Assembly (NCBI GenBank): GCA_904397185.1
Contig: CAJFOL010000084.1
Location: 1 to 8,025 of the forward strand
Direction of reading: 5' to 3'
DNA from: an uncultured Clostridia bacterium
GTDB taxonomy: Bacteria > Bacillota > Clostridia > Christensenellales > UBA1242
Length of the DNA stretch: 8,025 nucleotides
In this document: in pieces, positions 5,954 through 8,025 of the stretch
Position numbering within the stretch: the first letter of the stretch is position 1
Layout: the number at the start of each line of letters is the position of its first letter
Position numbers and translations under genes: made by a program
The notes under the pieces: generated by a model
What the model was told of the DNA's origin: nothing
Databases searched by the model: none
The model's input: only the letters and a program-made list of their open reading frames with translations

Positions 5954-7339
5954 TTACAATCGAATTTGCAAAGCAGGGACCGCGCCGTAGGTATCATAGT
6001 CAACAAGGTTGCGACCAGCATACCCGCTACGGACAACACAGGCGTAACGACGATTAGGCTCATCACGAGGCGAACGCAACCAGCTGTAGCCAGTGCCAAT
6101 ATAACTTCCACTTGAATATACATATGCACCATTTGCCTCTGCATAATCAGTCACCATAAATGCCTTCTTTGGATCTCCGTCCCCACTTGTAAATCCATAC
6201 TCAGTATTATATATGTCTGCATGACTTAATGCAAATACATAGTCATTTGTATTTTCACAAACATATCTTCCTCCGTTGCCCCCTGTTGAAGCCAAACTAT
6301 TATCTACTACTGTTTGTACTATACTTGATTTCTCATTCTCTGAGAATGAATTATAAAACTCGTTGTTTAACCATGCTCGCAGTTCACTATGTTTATAGTT
6401 GTTTGCATATACTTGGTGATTGCTATCTACTCCTTCTCCGACTATTGCTTCATTGTCTATAAGTATTGTTCCACCTTCATCTGTTGCGTAAGTCTCACTA
6501 CTGTCTATGTTTGACTGATATGCTACTTGGTCGACTATAACATCACAGACTATAAGTGCAGTGCCGTCGCCGTAGGTGTCATCTAGTATTCTCCATCTTA
6601 GTCTCTCTACCTTGTAATAGTTTCCATCCTCTGCCTGTGCATAGTACTCTCCGTCATTGCCGAGATAGTATCCTCTGCTATCTTGTGTGCCTGTATCAAC
6701 TTCTACACCCTCTGCTATCAGTGACTGTGGATAATAGCCAAAGTATAGATAATCGCCGTTTTCGTCAGGGTTGCCCTCTGCATCTACTCGCTCATATGGT
6801 GGGACATACTTTTCAAGATCTATATCAATCTCAAAACCTGTTATACTTGCTGGGTTGTTTCTGTCATTTACATGGAATGTCACCACAAATTGTTGACTGC
6901 CGTTATTCTTTGATATAATAGTCGGCGATGTGGTAGGTGTGGTAACTGAGACTGTCGCATTGACTGCTGTACCTTGATTCACTGTCACTGTCGCTTGGAC
7001 ATCATCTACTGTACTATTGTTGGTGATAGTAAAGGTGATGGTCATATCTTCTCCACTTTCATTAAATGAGAGATTTAGATTCGTCCATGTTGCAAGTTCA
7101 GTCGCTCCGTCATTGTAGGCATCAATCTTCACCCCTTGCATCTTGTTTGCACTGTCCTCTAATTTTCCATTTGCAAGCACTCCATCTGAGATTGTCACTT
7201 GCAAATCTGTTGCAGTAAAGGATACATTACCGCCCATCTGCATTGTAATGGTAGGACTTGCGAGTATGCCGACCATCATCAAACTTGCAACCATTACAAA
7301 TGCTACAATCGCTGAAATTAATTTTGTTTTTAAGGTCAT
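5954..7339 (-). CDS. Secreted DUF6273-like protein, candidate variable surface protein, 461 aa
   Basis: The start is supported by AAGGAG nine bases before the ATG. Residues 1-28 form a signal peptide (K4, K6, hydrophobic core 7-26, likely cleavage near ILAS). Residues about 30-170 are a Thr/Val/Asn-rich beta domain, Ig-like in character. Residues about 196-461 look like a DUF6273 domain: YLYFGYYPQS (197-206), R-W-R-I-L (248-252), LRAWLNNEFYNSFSENEK (320-337), Y-V-F-A-L-S (367-372), SWLRSP (419-424) and a terminal VPALQIRL, where family members usually have a VRPAL-like end. The layout, an exported protein with a terminal ligand-binding-like domain, suggests a surface recognition protein. There is no sortase motif or C-terminal anchor. 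Base composition and codon use change sharply in the last 45 codons. Expression is probably controlled by a poly-G promoter upstream. The binding target is unknown. Confidence 0.85.
   Translation of the reverse strand: MTLKTKLISAIVAFVMVASLMMVGILASPTITMQMGGNVSFTATDLQVTISDGVLANGKLEDSANKMQGVKIDAYNDGATELATWTNLNLSFNESGEDMTITFTITNNSTVDDVQATVTVNQGTAVNATVSVTTPTTSPTIISKNNGSQQFVVTFHVNDRNNPASITGFEIDIDLEKYVPPYERVDAEGNPDENGDYLYFGYYPQSLIAEGVEVDTGTQDSRGYYLGNDGEYYAQAEDGNYYKVERLRWRILDDTYGDGTALIVCDVIVDQVAYQSNIDSSETYATDEGGTILIDNEAIVGEGVDSNHQVYANNYKHSELRAWLNNEFYNSFSENEKSSIVQTVVDNSLASTGGNGGRYVCENTNDYVFALSHADIYNTEYGFTSGDGDPKKAFMVTDYAEANGAYVYSSGSYIGTGYSWLRSPRDEPNRRYACVVRSGYAGRNLVDYDTYGAVPALQIRL
5984..6100 (-). other. 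Candidate DGR-type variable region at the 3' end of the DUF6273-like gene
   Basis: This segment encodes residues about 414-452. At 6001-6080, 45 of 80 bases are G or C, far above its surroundings. In the 24 codons from Asn429 to Gly452 (6055 to 5984), 23 end in T or C, the only exception being GGG. Adenine mutagenesis of a template rich in AAY codons leaves exactly this NNY pattern. A GC-rich stretch (GGCGCGGTCCCTGC, 5986-5973) follows at the place expected for an initiation-of-mutagenic-homing site. No template repeat, reverse transcriptase or accessory protein is in the window, so this is an inference. Confidence 0.4.
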
Positions 7340-7368
7340 TGCCCTTCTCTCCTTTTAATAATTTTGAA

Positions 7369-7443
7369 AAAATAGGCTAGAAAATTTTAAAATAGTCTCT
7401 TTTATGTGGATAACTTTTTCTTAAAAATTTTCTAGCCTATTTT
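7369..7443. repeat. Perfect 20-bp inverted repeat in the leader of the DUF6273-like gene
   Basis: The left arm 7369-7388 (AAAATAGGCTAGAAAATTTT) and right arm 7424-7443 are exact reverse complements, separated by 35 bases. The right arm overlaps the gene's -10 box, and T residues follow the left arm in the minus direction. A transcript arriving from upstream could therefore form a terminator-like hairpin, while one started at the local promoter would carry only the AT part of the stem. The loop contains TTATCCACA on the minus strand (7413-7405), a perfect DnaA-box word. Confidence 0.85.
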
Positions 7444-7466
7444 ACCCCCCCCGCCTTTTTTGTCAA
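7439..7466 (-). promoter_or_regulatory. Promoter with a poly-G spacer, probably phase-variable
   Basis: On the minus strand a perfect -35 TTGACA (7466-7461) and a -10 TAAAAT (7444-7439) flank a 16-base spacer. The spacer ends in eight consecutive G residues (C8 at 7445-7452 on the plus strand). Gain or loss of one G would give 17 or 15 bases and change promoter strength strongly. The -35 also overlaps a small palindrome GTCAA/TTGAC (7462-7476). The predicted leader to the ATG at 7339 is about 92 bases. Confidence 0.75.
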
Positions 7467-7513
7467 GCATTTTGACCCACTTCGTTTAATTTTTTTGCAA
7501 AAAAGGCAGGCGG
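7454..7513. repeat. Inverted repeat and A/T tracts upstream of the poly-G promoter
   Basis: CCTTTTTTG (7454-7462) pairs with CAAAAAAGG (7498-7506) across 35 bases. An alternative CCGCC/GGCGG pairing lies at 7451-7455 and 7509-7513. The right arm overlaps the palindrome TTTTTTGCAAAAAA (7491-7504). The A/T tracts lie just upstream of the -35 and could act as a bent or UP-like element. This is inference from position only. Confidence 0.5.
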
Positions 7514-7545
7514 TGGTATTTAATGCCCATTTATAAGGATTTTAT

Positions 7546-7573
7546 TTGAAAATGAGCGGAGATTTAGTATAAA
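7546..7573 (+). promoter_or_regulatory. Possible plus-strand promoter of repeat elements A and B
   Basis: TTGAAA (7546-7551) and TATAAA (7568-7573) are separated by 16 bases, so a transcript would begin near 7580, just before the conserved motif of element A. The plus orientation agrees with a G-U pair in element B. No clear plus-strand terminator follows before the tRNA-Ala gene. Confidence 0.5.
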
Positions 7574-7640
7574 CCCACAACACACTCAATCGGATAGCCG
7601 TCCAACATTTGGTTGGTCGCCAAGCCTCTAGACTTGAGAG
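7571..7640 (+). ncRNA. Structured repeat element A
   Basis: The element opens with an A/C-only stretch, then CAATCGGATAGCCG (7587-7600). Next is a five-pair hairpin CCAAC/GTTGG with loop ATTTG (7602-7616), and a weaker hairpin CTCT/AGAG (7626-7640). The first 27 bases recur almost exactly 84 bases later in element B. There is no open reading frame. No known RNA family was recognised. Confidence 0.5.
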
Positions 7641-7654
7641 CGGAAAGACAGCCC

Positions 7655-7726
7655 AAACACACAACACACAATCGGATAGTCGGGCGACATTTGGTCGCAA
7701 AAGGCTACTGACCTGTACGTCTCCGA
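7655..7726 (+). ncRNA. Structured repeat element B
   Basis: This copy of A carries the same A/C-rich lead and CAATCGGATAGTCG (7669-7682). Its hairpin GCGAC/GTCGC keeps the loop ATTTG (7684-7698), but two of the five pairs differ from A by compensatory double changes. B can also close into a junction: TCGGA (7672-7676) pairs with TCCGA (7722-7726), and TAGTC (7677-7681) with GGCTA (7703-7707, one G-U in plus-strand RNA). A short GAC/GTC hairpin fits between them. The closing stems are not evident in A. The stretch from 7740 to 7894 holds only a degenerate trace of the motif near 7781-7799. Confidence 0.5.
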
Positions 7727-7894
7727 AAAATGTGATTCAAAATTTACAAACAAAGAGATTTGCGATTAAAAATATGTGAGACACACAATAAAGATAGCAA
7801 AAAAAACAATCAATAAAACTTCGTTTGTTATACGGTGATTTGTACCCTACATTTGCCTAAACTTTTTACTAGACATTTGTCATAAAAAAAAGAC

Positions 7895-7934
7895 AAAAAA
7901 AATAGACACTATATATTGCGTTATACAGTGTCTA
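7895..7934 (-). terminator. Rho-independent terminator of tRNA-Ala
   Basis: In minus-strand RNA, TAGACACTGTATA pairs with TATATAGTGTCTA over 13 positions (one G-U) around a six-base loop. Eight T residues follow. It starts 12 bases past the CCA end. Confidence 0.9.
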
Positions 7935-7945
7935 CCTTATACTAC

Positions 7946-8025
<80 letters not shown>

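Noticed and set aside
7405..7413. Replication origin
   Set aside because: There is only one DnaA-box word, with no cluster, no dnaA or dnaN gene and no ordered AT-rich repeats beside it.
7369..7443. Invertible DNA switch between the 20-bp repeats
   Set aside because: Inverting the 35-base centre would leave the -10 and -35 unchanged, the segment is far shorter than known invertible promoters, and no recombinase gene is in the window.
7571..7726. CRISPR array
   Set aside because: There are only two repeat copies, the sequence after the shared lead is structured rather than spacer-like, and no cas gene is present.

Overview
The window is low-GC bacterial chromosome, most likely from an uncultured gut-type member of the Clostridia/Bacillota. 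This rests on very AT-rich intergenic DNA, AGGAGG-type ribosome binding sites, clear sigma-70 promoters, CCA-encoding tRNA genes, and large secreted proteins with InlB-type repeats and a DUF6273-like domain. The taxonomic placement is inference, because no marker gene fixes it.

Layout. The window is bounded by two minus-strand tRNA genes: tRNA-Arg(TCG) at 9-83 and tRNA-Ala(TGC) at 7946-8022. Next to tRNA-Arg lies a gene-free stretch (84-630) with two diverged copies of a hairpin-rich element (156-249 and 294-380), followed by DNA that is only about 5% G+C. Two small unrecognised genes then converge, with stop codons overlapping at 1077-1080. An EngB-RlmCD-like operon (3526 to 1721, minus) supplies ribosome assembly and 23S rRNA methylation functions. 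The right half is an accessory, cell-surface region. It holds a 674-residue secreted protein with three tandem repeats of about 80 residues (3619-5643), and a 461-residue secreted protein ending in a DUF6273-like domain (5954-7339). Each of the two has its own promoter and terminator.

The most interesting part is the 461-residue gene and its upstream DNA. Its promoter has a perfect -35 (TTGACA) and a near-perfect -10 (TAAAAT), separated by a 16-base spacer that ends in eight G residues. That is the classic arrangement of a phase-variable, slipped-strand promoter. The 3' end of the same gene is abruptly GC-rich: 45 of 80 bases at 6001-6080 are G or C. It also contains a run of 24 codons of which 23 end in T or C, as expected of the variable region of a diversity-generating retroelement (DGR) target. 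No reverse transcriptase or template repeat is in the window, so a DGR would have to act from elsewhere. Together these features suggest a surface protein that varies both in expression and in sequence.

Upstream of that promoter is a tandem pair of structured repeats (7571-7726) behind a plausible plus-strand promoter. Their hairpins keep an ATTTG loop while the stem changes by compensatory substitution. They share a short motif (CAATCGGATAGYCG-like) with the pair near tRNA-Arg. These four elements look like members of an undescribed small structured RNA or repeat family. Their function is unknown.
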